From Pseudomonas sp. CFBP13508 (GTDB lineage: Bacteria > Pseudomonadota > Gammaproteobacteria > Pseudomonadales > Pseudomonadaceae), in the NCBI RefSeq assembly GCF_005233515.1, contig NZ_QFZZ01000009.1, positions 1-64,000 of the forward strand: a DNA stretch of 64,000 nt, in the 5' to 3' direction. The translations under genes and the position numbers were made by a program. The number at the start of each line of letters is the position of its first letter. Positions within the stretch are counted from its first letter, which is position 1. The notes beneath the pieces were generated by a model. That model did not search any database. It had not been told where the DNA came from and saw nothing but the letters and a program-made list of their open reading frames with translations. This document shows positions 1-9,329 of the stretch, piece after piece.

Positions 1-915
1 TATGCAGACCGCCACAAAAACAGTGTGGGAGCGAGCTTGCTCGCGAAGGCGTCGGGTCAGTCAGATCCACACTAACTGACACACCGTATTCGCGAGCAAG
101 CTCGCTCCCACAGGGATTGGCGGCGTGCGCTCAATATGCAGACCGCCACAAAAACAGTGTGGGAGCGAGCTTGCTCGCGAAGGCGTCGGGTCAGTCAGAT
201 CCACACTAACTGACACACCGCATTCGCGAGCAAGCTCGCTCCCACAGGGTTTGGCGGCGTGCGCTCAATATGCAGACCGCCACAAAAACAGTGTGGGAGC
301 GAGCTTGCTCGCGAAGGCGTCGGGTCAGTCAGATCCACACTAACTGACACACCGTATTCGCGAGCAAGCTCGCTCCCACAGGGTTTGGCGGCGTGCATTC
401 AATTTGCAGACCACCACAAAAACAAAGTGGGAGCGAGCCTGCTCGCGAAGGCGTCAGCTCAGTCACATCCACGTTGACTGGCACACCGCTTTCGCGAGCA
501 AGCTCGCTCCCACAGGGGTTAGCGGCGTGCGCTCCATTTGCAGACCGCCACAAAAACAATGTGGGAGCGAGCTTGCTCGCGAAAGCGGTGTGTCAGTCAC
601 ATCCACACTAACTGACACACCGCATTCGCGAGCAAGCTCGCTCCCACAGGGATTGGCGGCGTGCGCTCAATATGCAGACCGCCACAAAAACAGTGTGGAA
701 GCGAGCTTGCTCGCGAAGGCGTCGGGTCAGTCAGATCCACGCTCACTGACACACCGCATTCGCGAGCAGGCTCACTCCCACAGGGATTGGCGGCGTGCGC
801 TCAATATGCAGACCGCCACAAACACAATGTGGGAGCGAGCCTGCTCGCGATGGCGTCGGGTCAGTCACATCCACACTCACTGACACACCGCATTCGCGAG
901 CAGGCTCGCTCCCAC
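1..915. repeat. Tandem array of seven 134-bp REPIN units
   Basis: The forward REP core (GTGGGAGCGAGCTTGCTCGC and close variants) starts at 25, 159, 293, 427, 561, 695 and 829, exactly 134 bases apart with no indels. Each is followed 64 bases later by its inverted copy (89, 223 and so on up to 893-915). The spacer between pairs is also conserved and carries its own GGCGG/CCGCC arms, so the whole unit can fold. Copies differ only by substitutions, for example GAGCCTGC for GAGCTTGC in units 4 and 7 and GTGGAAGC in unit 6. The array begins at or before base 1, so the true copy number may be higher. No gene is supported here. Confidence 0.95.
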
Positions 916-944
916 ACGAAAACTGCTTGCGTAATCGAGGGCGG

Positions 945-1868
945 TTAAAGCGCTGGAATATCCAGCGGCGCCGCCATGAACTGACTGATCCGCGAGCGCA
1001 GCCATTTCTCTGCCGGGTCGTTGTCGTGCACCCCGCTCCACGCCATCGACAATTGCGCCGCATCGATCGGGAATGGCGGGTCTTCGGCACGCAGGGCGCA
1101 GCCTTCGACCAAGGCACAGGCGGCGTAATCCGGCACCGTGGCGATCATCTCGGTACCGGCGAGCAAGGCGCGCAAGCCGCTGAACTGCGGCACACCGAGG
1201 ACGACTCGGCGGCAGCGACCGATCTTGGCCAGATCCAGATCGATATTGCCGCTCAGGTCACCGGAGAACGACACCATCGCATGCGGACGCGCGCAATATT
1301 CGTCCAGCGTCAGCGGCCCCGGACGATCGTCGCCGCGCAGCACTTTGCAGGGAATATCACGTAGTTTTTTGCGCTTGGCATTGGCCGGCAGATCCGTGGT
1401 GTAGCTGACGCCCACGGAGATCTCTCCAGAGGCCAACAGCGCTGGCATCAACAGATAATTGGCCCGGCGCACCACTACGATGATCGCCGGTGCCTCCTGC
1501 TGAAGCTGGCGCAACAGCGGCGGAAACAGACCGAACTCGGCGTCGTCCGACAGTCCGATGCGAAACACATCGCAACTGCTCGCCGGTTCGAATTCCTTGG
1601 CGCGGCTGACTGCGCCGGAAATCACGTCCATTGCCGGTTGCAATTCCTTGAGGATCGCCAGCGCCCGCGCCGTCGGTTCCATACCGCGACCGTTGCGCAG
1701 CAGCAACGGATCGTCGAACAGATCACGCAAGCGCCCCAGCGCAGCACTGACCGCTGGCTGGCCCATGAACAGTTTTTCGGCAACGCGGGTCAGGTTCTTT
1801 TCGAACATCAACGCTTCGAAAATCACCAGCAGGTTCATGTCGACGCGGCGCAGATCGTTACGGTTCAT
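945..1868 (-). CDS. LysR family transcriptional regulator
   Basis: A 307-residue protein, normal LysR length. The N-terminal winged helix-turn-helix (about residues 10-70) has the family pattern, with DMNLLVIFEALM, then LTRVAEKLFMGQPAVSAAL as the recognition region and a following FDDPLLLR. The remainder is a periplasmic-binding-protein-like effector domain. It lies 54 bases downstream of the metallo-beta-lactamase-fold gene on the same strand and may be co-transcribed with it. The 3' end abuts the REPIN array. The effector and targets cannot be read from the sequence. Confidence 0.9.
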   Translation of the reverse strand: MNRNDLRRVDMNLLVIFEALMFEKNLTRVAEKLFMGQPAVSAALGRLRDLFDDPLLLRNGRGMEPTARALAILKELQPAMDVISGAVSRAKEFEPASSCDVFRIGLSDDAEFGLFPPLLRQLQQEAPAIIVVVRRANYLLMPALLASGEISVGVSYTTDLPANAKRKKLRDIPCKVLRGDDRPGPLTLDEYCARPHAMVSFSGDLSGNIDLDLAKIGRCRRVVLGVPQFSGLRALLAGTEMIATVPDYAACALVEGCALRAEDPPFPIDAAQLSMAWSGVHDNDPAEKWLRSRISQFMAAPLDIPAL

Positions 1869-1922
1869 GGGCGTGGTTTCCTTATCGGTGTCAGACGCTT
1901 TATGCCAATGGCGCTGGGCACT

Positions 1923-2906
1923 TTACTCGATCAACGGCACTTTCGCCGCGCGTTTGTAAGGGCCGTACTCCACCGGCACCCACTGGAAATGCTTGCCCTC
2001 GGCGGCGATGTGGCCGATGCCCGGGAACGGCAGATGCGCTGCCGTCACCCAGGTCTTGCTCGCTGCCGCAGCACTGAACACTGCCTGCCGACTGGCGATC
2101 GCTTGCTGACTGTTGACGTCGAAACCGATCGAGACTTCCGGGTGCAAGAACTGCACCGCGAGGTTGTGCACCAGATCGCCCATGAACACGATGCTCTGCT
2201 GCTGCGAGGTGAAGCGGTACGTGGTGCTGCCCGGGGTGTGCCCGGCTTCGAGGGTTGCTTCGACCAGTCCCGGCAATGGCGACTGCCCGGCGGCAAACGT
2301 CTTGAAGCGGCCAGCGGCAACGTAGGGCGCCGTCGAATCCTGGGCAATTTTGAAAAACTCTTTGGCGCCGGCCGGAGCCTTGACCAGTGCTGCCGGATCA
2401 AGCCAGTAATCGGCCTCTGCCTTGGCCGCATAGACGGTGGCATTGGCGAACAGCGGCTTCTTCTCTGCATCGACCAGACCGCAGACGTGATCGAGGTGCA
2501 GGTGGGTCAGCAAAATTGTGTCGACCTGCTCAGGCTTGTAACCGGCGGCCTGCATGTTGGCCGAGAGTTGGCCTGCGGTGGCGCCGATGCACTGCCCTGC
2601 GCCGGTGTCGACCAGAATCAATTGTGTGCCGGTGTTGACCAGAAAGGCATTGAACGCCGTCTGCACGCCCGGGGTTTCAATCGAACGCCGTGCGAGCAGC
2701 GCGCGAATCTGACTCTGGCTCATGCCCTGCAACAACTTCGGCGACAAATCGTTGTAACCGTCGAACAACGCGGTGACTTCGTAATCGCCCACCGCCAAGC
2801 GGAAATAACCCGGCGCCTGAGTGCCCACCTGCGGTGCCTGCGCCATCGCGCCGGACATTGCCAGCATGACCGCCAGAGTCGTTGCTGCTTTCATCATGCC
2901 TTTCAT
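1923..2906 (-). CDS. Exported metallo-beta-lactamase-fold hydrolase
   Basis: A 327-residue protein starting with a signal peptide (MKGMMKAATTLAVMLAMSGA, then AQA). The start at 2906 is preferred over the longer frame because a purine-rich AGGGGGA lies just upstream and the signal peptide begins there. The zinc motif THLHLDHVCG fits HxHxDH, followed by AGHTPGSTTY and MGDLVHN, which supply the later metal ligands. The family covers lactonases, glyoxalase-II-like enzymes and other hydrolases, so the substrate is unknown. The divergent neighbour is an AraC-type regulator and the downstream gene is a LysR regulator, so one of them may control it. Confidence 0.85.
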   Translation of the reverse strand: MKGMMKAATTLAVMLAMSGAMAQAPQVGTQAPGYFRLAVGDYEVTALFDGYNDLSPKLLQGMSQSQIRALLARRSIETPGVQTAFNAFLVNTGTQLILVDTGAGQCIGATAGQLSANMQAAGYKPEQVDTILLTHLHLDHVCGLVDAEKKPLFANATVYAAKAEADYWLDPAALVKAPAGAKEFFKIAQDSTAPYVAAGRFKTFAAGQSPLPGLVEATLEAGHTPGSTTYRFTSQQQSIVFMGDLVHNLAVQFLHPEVSIGFDVNSQQAIASRQAVFSAAAASKTWVTAAHLPFPGIGHIAAEGKHFQWVPVEYGPYKRAAKVPLIE

Positions 2907-3140
2907 TGCATTCCCCCTGAACCTGGCCAACGGCGGCCGCGCTTTGTCGACATCGTCGCGCAAAGCGCCGGGCGCTGACTTGCAAGGATGTGCTGAGTTC
3001 CAGCCTTTGCGATGAAATTAACAACGATTAACTCGTCAGCCTCACGCCCTCACCCAACAATGAAGCCCTCTGCGCAGCGTTGCTTTTTGACCTGAGGGAA
3101 TGCGCCGACCGTGTATTCCCCACCGACACGGACCTTGGCC

Positions 3141-3572
3141 ATGGCTTATCTACAGCAAACCGTCGCCCTCGCCCCTGCTTGCGAACCGGGGAAAAACGCG
3201 ACTGGCGGACTCAGTCCGCAGCGCGAACGCCAGATCAAACAGTTGATCCTCGAGCGCCTGGGCGAAAGCCTCGAAGTGGCTGAGCTGGCCCGTGCCTGCT
3301 CATTGTCGCGCAGTCATTTCTCCCGTGCATTCAAGTGCAGCACCGGCCTGTCGCCACAGGACTGGATCCGCGCCCAGCGCCTGGCCCGGGCCAAGTTGCT
3401 GATCCAGCACACCGACCTCAGCCTGACGCAGATCAGCCTGGAATGCGGCTTCTGCGATCAGGCGCACTTCTGCCACATGTTCACCCGCAGCGAGGGCATC
3501 AATCCCTTCGCCTGGCGCTGTCGAGTCATGGGCAAGCCGAAAAACAACGCAGCGCAGCCTGCGGTGTTTTGA
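3141..3572 (+). CDS. Short AraC family regulator, DNA-binding domain only
   Basis: 143 residues from ATG 3141; a GTG at 3111 with GAGGGA upstream is an alternative start. Nearly the whole protein is the double helix-turn-helix of AraC/XylS: SLEVAELARACSLSRSHFSR, then the second motif LTQISLECGFCDQAHFCHMF. There is no N-terminal sensor domain, so it resembles short stand-alone regulators controlled by amount or by partners. It is transcribed away from the exported metallo-hydrolase, with 234 bases between the two starts, which suggests that gene as a target. Confidence 0.85.
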   Translation: MAYLQQTVALAPACEPGKNATGGLSPQRERQIKQLILERLGESLEVAELARACSLSRSHFSRAFKCSTGLSPQDWIRAQRLARAKLLIQHTDLSLTQISLECGFCDQAHFCHMFTRSEGINPFAWRCRVMGKPKNNAAQPAVF

Positions 3573-3706
3573 CTGCTGCCGTTACGCCACCCGTTGCACT
3601 GATGCTCAAACCTGAGGATTATGCCCGGACACCCCGGATCAGAAGGCCTGCGCTTGCGCCAGGGACTGATTCGCCCTGTCCGCCGCATCACCGCAGGAGC
3701 GCGCTG

Positions 3707-6631
3707 TTGAGTTTCTCCCCGAATCAGGCCATTGCGTTTGGCCCCTATCGGATTCATCCCGGGCAACGACTGCTACTTGAAGGCCAACAGCCTTTGCGCC
3801 TGGGACGGCGGGCGATGGATATCCTCCTGATTTTGCTGGCCCACGCCGGCGAGGTGGTGAGCAAGCAGCAATTGATGGCCGGGGTCTGGCCAGACAGCGT
3901 TGTCGAAGACATCAACCTGCGCGTGCACATGGCGGCCCTGCGCAAGGCGCTGGGCGACGGACAGAACGGTCAGCGCTACATCGTCACCGTGGCGCAGCGC
4001 GGCTACAGTTTTGTCGCCCCCATCCTCATCGACAGCATCGAACAAAAACCGGCGATGCCCGTCGCCAGACACAACCTGCCGCTGCGCCGCACACGAATGA
4101 TCGGCCGCCAGCCGGTGGTCGATCACTTGATTGCGCAACTGCCGCGCCGACGCTGCATCACTCTGGTCGGCCCCGGCGGCATTGGCAAGACCACCGTCGC
4201 CCTGCGCGTCGCCGAACAATTGATCGGCCAGTATCGCGACGGCATACGCCTGGTGGACTTGGCACCCATCGCCGATCCCGCGCTGATCGGCTCGCACCTG
4301 GCGACACTGCTTGATCTGTCCGCGCCGGAAGGTGATGCGCAAGCGTGTCTTGTCGATGGCCTGCGTGATCGGCAAATGCTGCTGGTAATCGACAACTGCG
4401 AGCACCTGATCGATGCGGTCGCCGCGCTCAGCGAGCAGATTCTGCGGGGGGCGCCAAAGGTGCATATCCTCGCGACCAGCCGCGAGAGCCTACGCGCTGA
4501 GGGCGAATTCGTGCAGCGTCTGGAATCGCTCGAATGCCCGTCCTTGTTGACCCCGATGGATCCGGCCCAGGCGCTGGGCTTTGCTGCGCTGCAACTGTTT
4601 GTCGAGCGCGCGACCGCGGCGCGGGAAAGCTTTCAACTGAGTCGCGCCGAGCTACCGCAGGCGATCGAAATCTGCCAGCGTCTGGACGGCATCCCGCTGG
4701 CACTGGAACTTGCCGCCGCTCAGGTCAGCGAATTGGGCATGGACGGATTGCTCAAGCAATTGCGCGAGGGTTTGCCGCCATTGTCGGCCGGACACCACAG
4801 CAGCGCCGAGCGCCACCTGACCCTGCGCGCAACGATGGACTGGAGCTTCAACCTGCTCAACGCCTGCGAGCAAACCTGTCTGCGGCGACTGGGAATTTTC
4901 CGCGGCAGCTTCACCCTCGCCTCGGCGGCAGCGGTGGTCATCGGCCAACAGATCGACCCCGGCGCGGTGTTCACCGCTGTCACGCAACTGGTGGCCAAAT
5001 CCCTGCTGAGCGTCGAAGTGGGTGACGAAGATGTTTTCTACCGGTTGCTCGACACCACGCGCCACTACGCACTGGAAAAACTCGAACAGGCCAACGAGCT
5101 CAGCGCAACCCGCCAACGCCACGCCGAGCGCTGCCTGACACTGATGCAGCAGGCGCAGGCGGATTGGGACAATACTCCGACTGTATTGTGGATGGAGCGC
5201 TATGCCAGGGGGCTGGAGGATTTGCGCGCGGCGCTGGACTGGAGCCTCGACGGCCCGGGACCGGATGAGCTGGGCGTGCAACTGGCAGCCGCGTCGGCAC
5301 CGTTGTGGCAGGAGCTGTCGTTGCTGCGCGATTACAGCCGCTATGTGCGCCGGGCACTGAGTCTGCTGGAGGCTTCGCCAGCAGGCTCGCTCCCGCCGCC
5401 CTGCCCTAGCCTGCAAATCGCCTTGAAACTGGCGCTCGGCAGCGCCAGCTATCACACCTGGGGCGGCACGCCACAAACCATCCAGGCCTTCGTCGACGCC
5501 TGCCGCTTAGCCGAAGAACACGGCGATCTGGCCGGGCAACTGCGTGCAATATCGGGGCATATGGCGGTCAATCTGAGTTGCGGGCATTACCGCATGGCGC
5601 TGGCGCAGAGTGAGCAATTTGATCGCATCGGCGTGCACGACGAGCCATTGCTGTCGCTGAGCACGCATCGCTTGCGCGTGCTGGCGTTGCATTATGCCGG
5701 CGACCAACCGCAGGCCCGCGTACATGCCGAGCAGGTGCTGCAACGCATGGCTCACAGCGGCCATCTCAATCGCTTCACCCATGGTTTCGGCGTGCAATAC
5801 GACCAGAGTGTCGCCTCGCTGACGGTGTTGGCCCGAGTGCTGTGGCTGCAGGGTCTGCCCGAGCAAGCCTGGCGCGCGGCACGGCAGGCGCTGGACATCG
5901 CCGTGCAGATCAATCACGGCACATCGATCTGCTACACCCTGGCGCTGGCCAGTTGTCTGATCGCTCATTACAACGGTGACGCCGCCAACGCCCGCGCGCT
6001 CCTGCAATTGTTGCTGGAGCAGTCGCAGAAGCATTTGGTGCTGCTGTTCAATAATTGGGGGCGGCAGTATGCCCAAGTGATCGATCCGGATAATGCCGCG
6101 CCGGTATCGACGCAGAGCAGCGGTTTGATCAGGGAAGTGATGGTTACGCTGGATGAGCGCTTTGTCGATGAGGCACTGGTGGAGCGCGCGCGCAATGGGG
6201 ACGCGGGTTGGAGTGCAGCGGAAATACTGCGGGCGCGGGCGGCGGCATTAGTGAAGGGTTCAGAGTGGCCCCTTCGCGAGCAGGCTCGCTCCCACAAGGG
6301 GTCGGTGTCGGGCGCAAATTCCGAGTTGTGCGCTGTTTCCTGTGGGAGCGAGCCTGCTCGCGAATCGGCCTGCTCAGACACCGCTGAAACCCGAGAAGCC
6401 GAACAAATCCTGCAACAAGCGCTGACCATCGCCAGAAGCCAAGGCGCGTTGGCCTGGGAGCTGCGCAGCGCCACGGACCTTGCGCAGTTATGGCAGCGCC
6501 AGTCCCGCCATCGCGAAGCATGGGATTTGCTCAGCCCCCTCTACCAGCGCTTCACCGAAGGCTACGCCACACCGGACTTGCGCAAGGTCCGCCTGCTACT
6601 CGACAGCCTGCGCGAGCAGTGCCTGGCCTGA
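3707..6631 (+). CDS. Winged-helix / P-loop ATPase / TPR transcriptional regulator
   Basis: A 974-residue protein from TTG 3707, chosen because AGGAG sits seven bases upstream and the N-terminus then aligns with the paralogue downstream. Domain order: OmpR/PhoB-type winged helix (about 10-105, GQPLRLGRRAMDILLILLAH), then an ATPase with Walker A GPGGIGKTT near residue 155 and Walker B LLVIDNCEHL, then a helical repeat tail. This layout matches the AfsR/SARP-like and STAND-type regulators. A REPIN is inserted in frame near residues 856-886, giving a low-complexity stretch unlike its surroundings. The last 36 bases overlap the convergent paralogue. The signal and targets are unknown. Confidence 0.85.
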   Translation: MSFSPNQAIAFGPYRIHPGQRLLLEGQQPLRLGRRAMDILLILLAHAGEVVSKQQLMAGVWPDSVVEDINLRVHMAALRKALGDGQNGQRYIVTVAQRGYSFVAPILIDSIEQKPAMPVARHNLPLRRTRMIGRQPVVDHLIAQLPRRRCITLVGPGGIGKTTVALRVAEQLIGQYRDGIRLVDLAPIADPALIGSHLATLLDLSAPEGDAQACLVDGLRDRQMLLVIDNCEHLIDAVAALSEQILRGAPKVHILATSRESLRAEGEFVQRLESLECPSLLTPMDPAQALGFAALQLFVERATAARESFQLSRAELPQAIEICQRLDGIPLALELAAAQVSELGMDGLLKQLREGLPPLSAGHHSSAERHLTLRATMDWSFNLLNACEQTCLRRLGIFRGSFTLASAAAVVIGQQIDPGAVFTAVTQLVAKSLLSVEVGDEDVFYRLLDTTRHYALEKLEQANELSATRQRHAERCLTLMQQAQADWDNTPTVLWMERYARGLEDLRAALDWSLDGPGPDELGVQLAAASAPLWQELSLLRDYSRYVRRALSLLEASPAGSLPPPCPSLQIALKLALGSASYHTWGGTPQTIQAFVDACRLAEEHGDLAGQLRAISGHMAVNLSCGHYRMALAQSEQFDRIGVHDEPLLSLSTHRLRVLALHYAGDQPQARVHAEQVLQRMAHSGHLNRFTHGFGVQYDQSVASLTVLARVLWLQGLPEQAWRAARQALDIAVQINHGTSICYTLALASCLIAHYNGDAANARALLQLLLEQSQKHLVLLFNNWGRQYAQVIDPDNAAPVSTQSSGLIREVMVTLDERFVDEALVERARNGDAGWSAAEILRARAAALVKGSEWPLREQARSHKGSVSGANSELCAVSCGSEPARESACSDTAETREAEQILQQALTIARSQGALAWELRSATDLAQLWQRQSRHREAWDLLSPLYQRFTEGYATPDLRKVRLLLDSLREQCLA
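6273..6364. repeat. REPIN inserted inside a coding region
   Basis: Two inverted copies of the same REP core as in the tandem array, 6273-6295 and 6342-6364, separated by 46 bases. They lie within the winged-helix/ATPase gene and keep its frame open, encoding PLREQARSHKG and CGSEPARESA. The same arrangement (inverted copy first, forward copy second) is seen in the REPIN at 62426-62490. Confidence 0.9.
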
Positions 6632-8068
6632 CGCATTGCGCGTGCGGCTGAGATAGCGCGCATGACGCTGTTGCAGTTCGAGCCTGTCGTCGCTGCGCTC
6701 AAAGCGATCACGAGCATAGCGGCGCACGGTGTTGAGCATCCAATAGCGCGCCGTTGCCCGGTTGGGTTCTTGAATGAGCAACGACTTGCGCGCCAACCCT
6801 TCGATAATTGCGCTCAACCTGGATCCCGCCAGATCCACGCTGCTGATCACGCTAAGTGCAGCCTCCAGAGTAAAGCCCGTGCTGAACACCGACAGACGCA
6901 GCAGAACACGCTGTTCCATTTCCGTCAGGTACTGGAAGCTCCAATCGATCGCAGCGGCCATCGACTGATGGCGCGGCTCCGCGGTGCGCCGTCCTTGGCC
7001 AAGCAACTGCAGACCGTTTTCAACCTGGGCCTGTAAGCCGATCAAGCCCAGCGCGTCGATCTGCGCAGCGGCGAGCTCGATCGCCAGCGGCAAACCGTCC
7101 AGTTGGCGGCAGATTTCGCGCACACCTGGCAAATCCTGTTGACGCAAACTGAAGCCCTGTTGCCGCGCTCGCGCGCGATTGACGAACAACTGCACCGCCG
7201 GATAGCCCATGGCTTCCTCGACGGAGTTCAATGCCGAGCGCTTGGGAATCGCCAACAGCGGCACGTAATGGACGGTCTCGTGCGCGATGTTTAAGGCTTC
7301 ACGGCCGGTGACCAGAATCGACAGGCGAGGCGCGGCATGCAACAGGGTCTCTACCAGAACCGCGCAACTGTCGCGCTGGTGATCGCAGTTATCCAGGATC
7401 AACAGGGCGTGCCGGCCGGTCAGTGTGAAAAAGTCTGTGTTCAGGGTGTGCAACAGGCGCTCGATCAATGGAATGTCATCTTCGAGGCTGGCAAGGTCGA
7501 CCCACCAGGCGCCATCACGAAAGTATTGCAGCAGCAATTCCGCCACGCGCAGTGCCACAGTGGTTTTGCCAACGCCCGGGGCACCGGTAATCGTCATCAA
7601 GCGGCATACCGGCATTTGTCGAACCAGACCACCGATCAAGGCGTCGCGCCCACTGACTGGCGTCAATCGTGCCGGAAGATTGTGCAGGGGCGTGAGCGCG
7701 GCGGCGGGCATGGGCAGCGCGTCATTTGGACTCTGCTCTACCGGGGCGACAAAACTGTAGCCACAGTGCGCCACGTGAATGATGTAACGCTGCCCGTTGC
7801 TGCCATCGCCCAGTGCGCGGCGCAACGCTGCGATGTGCACCCGCAGGTTGATTTCCTCGACGATCGACGTCGGCCACACTTGAGCAATCAACTGCTCTTT
7901 GCTGACCACCTCGCCCGCGTGTTCGAGCAGCACCTGCAGAATGTCCATGGCGCGCCCGCCCATGCGCAGCGGCTGTTCTCCTTCGAGAACCAAGCGTTGG
8001 CGCACATGGAAAGCGTACGGGCCAAAACGCAGCACCGAACCTTGGCTTGTGTCGTTGTGATTATTCAT
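6596..8068 (-). CDS. Winged-helix / P-loop ATPase regulator, short paralogue
   Basis: 490 residues from ATG 8068; ATG 8077 is equally possible and no clear ribosome site decides. The N-terminal winged helix (GEQPLRMGGRAMDILQVLLE) and the ATPase module (GAPGVGKTTVALRVAELL, ALLILDNCDH) closely match the 974-residue protein on the other strand. It stops where that protein continues into its long helical tail, so it lacks the putative sensor part. The two genes are convergent and overlap by 36 bases. It could be a duplicated and inverted copy that diverged, with the shorter form acting without a repeat sensor. Confidence 0.83.
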   Translation of the reverse strand: MNNHNDTSQGSVLRFGPYAFHVRQRLVLEGEQPLRMGGRAMDILQVLLEHAGEVVSKEQLIAQVWPTSIVEEINLRVHIAALRRALGDGSNGQRYIIHVAHCGYSFVAPVEQSPNDALPMPAAALTPLHNLPARLTPVSGRDALIGGLVRQMPVCRLMTITGAPGVGKTTVALRVAELLLQYFRDGAWWVDLASLEDDIPLIERLLHTLNTDFFTLTGRHALLILDNCDHQRDSCAVLVETLLHAAPRLSILVTGREALNIAHETVHYVPLLAIPKRSALNSVEEAMGYPAVQLFVNRARARQQGFSLRQQDLPGVREICRQLDGLPLAIELAAAQIDALGLIGLQAQVENGLQLLGQGRRTAEPRHQSMAAAIDWSFQYLTEMEQRVLLRLSVFSTGFTLEAALSVISSVDLAGSRLSAIIEGLARKSLLIQEPNRATARYWMLNTVRRYARDRFERSDDRLELQQRHARYLSRTRNASGQALLAQAVE

Positions 8069-8158
8069 GCCAAACATCTTGGCACTGTTGCGTGACGATA
8101 CAACCGCCACAACCGACGCAATACGGACATCCGGCTGCGGCAGACGGACAGAACCGCT

Positions 8159-9118
8159 CTAGCTGAACTGTTCGCGGTATTGCAAAGGCGTGAGACCGAG
8201 CTTTTCGGCGAACAACGAGCGCATGCGCCGAACACTGCCAAAGCCACTTTTATAAGCGATGGTCTTCAGCGGCAGATCGCTGGTTTCCAGGAGGTTTCGT
8301 GCGCAGTCGATACGGGCGTTCTGCAGAAACTCCATTGGAGTCATGTTGACGTCACGGGCGAACAGCCGAGCAAAGTGCCGTGCGCTCATATTCGCCAGTC
8401 CGGCCATGCGCTCGACGGTAAAGGCTTCGTCCAAGTGTTCAAGCACGTAATTCTGTGCGCGGGTGACAGGCGTTTCTTGCGGTGAGACGGCCGCCATCAA
8501 CGGGCTGAACTGCGCTTGCCCACCCTGACGCTTCATGACCACCAACAACACCTTGGCGACGTCCTGGGCGATTTTCTTGCCGTGATCCCTGGCCACCACC
8601 GCCAGCGCCAGATCGATGCCAGCGGTTACGCCACCGGAAGTGATGAGATTGCGATCCTCAACGTAGATCTGGTCGGTGGTCACCGTGGTTTTCGGGAAAG
8701 CCTTGATCAGGCGCTCGGTGTAGTTCCAGTGCGTGGTGACGCGATAACCATCAAGGAGGCAGGCATGGCCGAGGATGAATGCGCCGGTACAAATCGAACC
8801 GTAACGCTCCGCGCGCGGCACGGCTTTCTTCAGCCAGCCAAACAGCTCGGGAAATCTCTGGTTATAGGCGCCGGGGCCGCCGGGCACCAATAACAGGTCA
8901 TAGCGCTCGGCCGCCTCGTCGATGTGCAGGTCAGCCTGGACCTGTACACCATTGGAAGCCCTCAGCAAGCCGCGCTCCGTGCCTAGAGTCGTCAGTTGGT
9001 AGTGCAAATCGGGTTTCAGATAACGGTTGGCGACTGAAAACACTTCCAGCGGCCCGGCCATGTCGAGCATCAGAAAGTCAGGGAACAGCACCATTGCCAC
9101 GGTTTTCATGGGAGGCAT
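8159..9118 (-). CDS. GlxA-type AraC family regulator with DJ-1/PfpI domain
   Basis: About 319 residues. The N-terminal half is a DJ-1/PfpI-like domain (VAMVLFPDFLMLDMAGPLEV and GSICTGAFILGHACLLDGY, the nucleophile-elbow region). The C-terminal 100 residues are an AraC double helix-turn-helix ending RRMRSLFAEKLGLTPLQYRE. Members of this family regulate amine, carnitine or arginine catabolism in Pseudomonas, but the ligand here is not evident. The start is uncertain: GTG 9121, ATG 9118 and ATG 9109 are close together and none has a good ribosome site. It is divergent from the pirin gene. Confidence 0.88.
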   Translation of the reverse strand: MPPMKTVAMVLFPDFLMLDMAGPLEVFSVANRYLKPDLHYQLTTLGTERGLLRASNGVQVQADLHIDEAAERYDLLLVPGGPGAYNQRFPELFGWLKKAVPRAERYGSICTGAFILGHACLLDGYRVTTHWNYTERLIKAFPKTTVTTDQIYVEDRNLITSGGVTAGIDLALAVVARDHGKKIAQDVAKVLLVVMKRQGGQAQFSPLMAAVSPQETPVTRAQNYVLEHLDEAFTVERMAGLANMSARHFARLFARDVNMTPMEFLQNARIDCARNLLETSDLPLKTIAYKSGFGSVRRMRSLFAEKLGLTPLQYREQFS

Positions 9119-9329
9119 CACACATGTTCAAGGATCAATACGCACGCTACAGCCGGGGCATTATGGCCAACTGAATCGTGATGGGCGTAACCGAATGCGT
9201 GAACCATAACGCAAAACTGTCAACCTGAGCCGGACAGTCTTTCAATTTCCACCTACTTATTGGCTTGTCGGGTAACCAGTAACCTTCTCCTCACTCGGAC
9301 GAATTCACGTCCAGCCAGGAGATTTCATC

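Noticed and set aside
1..915. CRISPR array
   Set aside because: The unit is 134 bp with conserved spacers and inverted REPs; there are no unique spacers and no cas genes.
125..948. Several overlapping open frames of 60-190 residues in the REPIN array
   Set aside because: They are repeats of the same palindrome-coded peptides in many frames. The 134-bp unit is not a multiple of three, so frames cycle. No ribosome sites or normal protein character.
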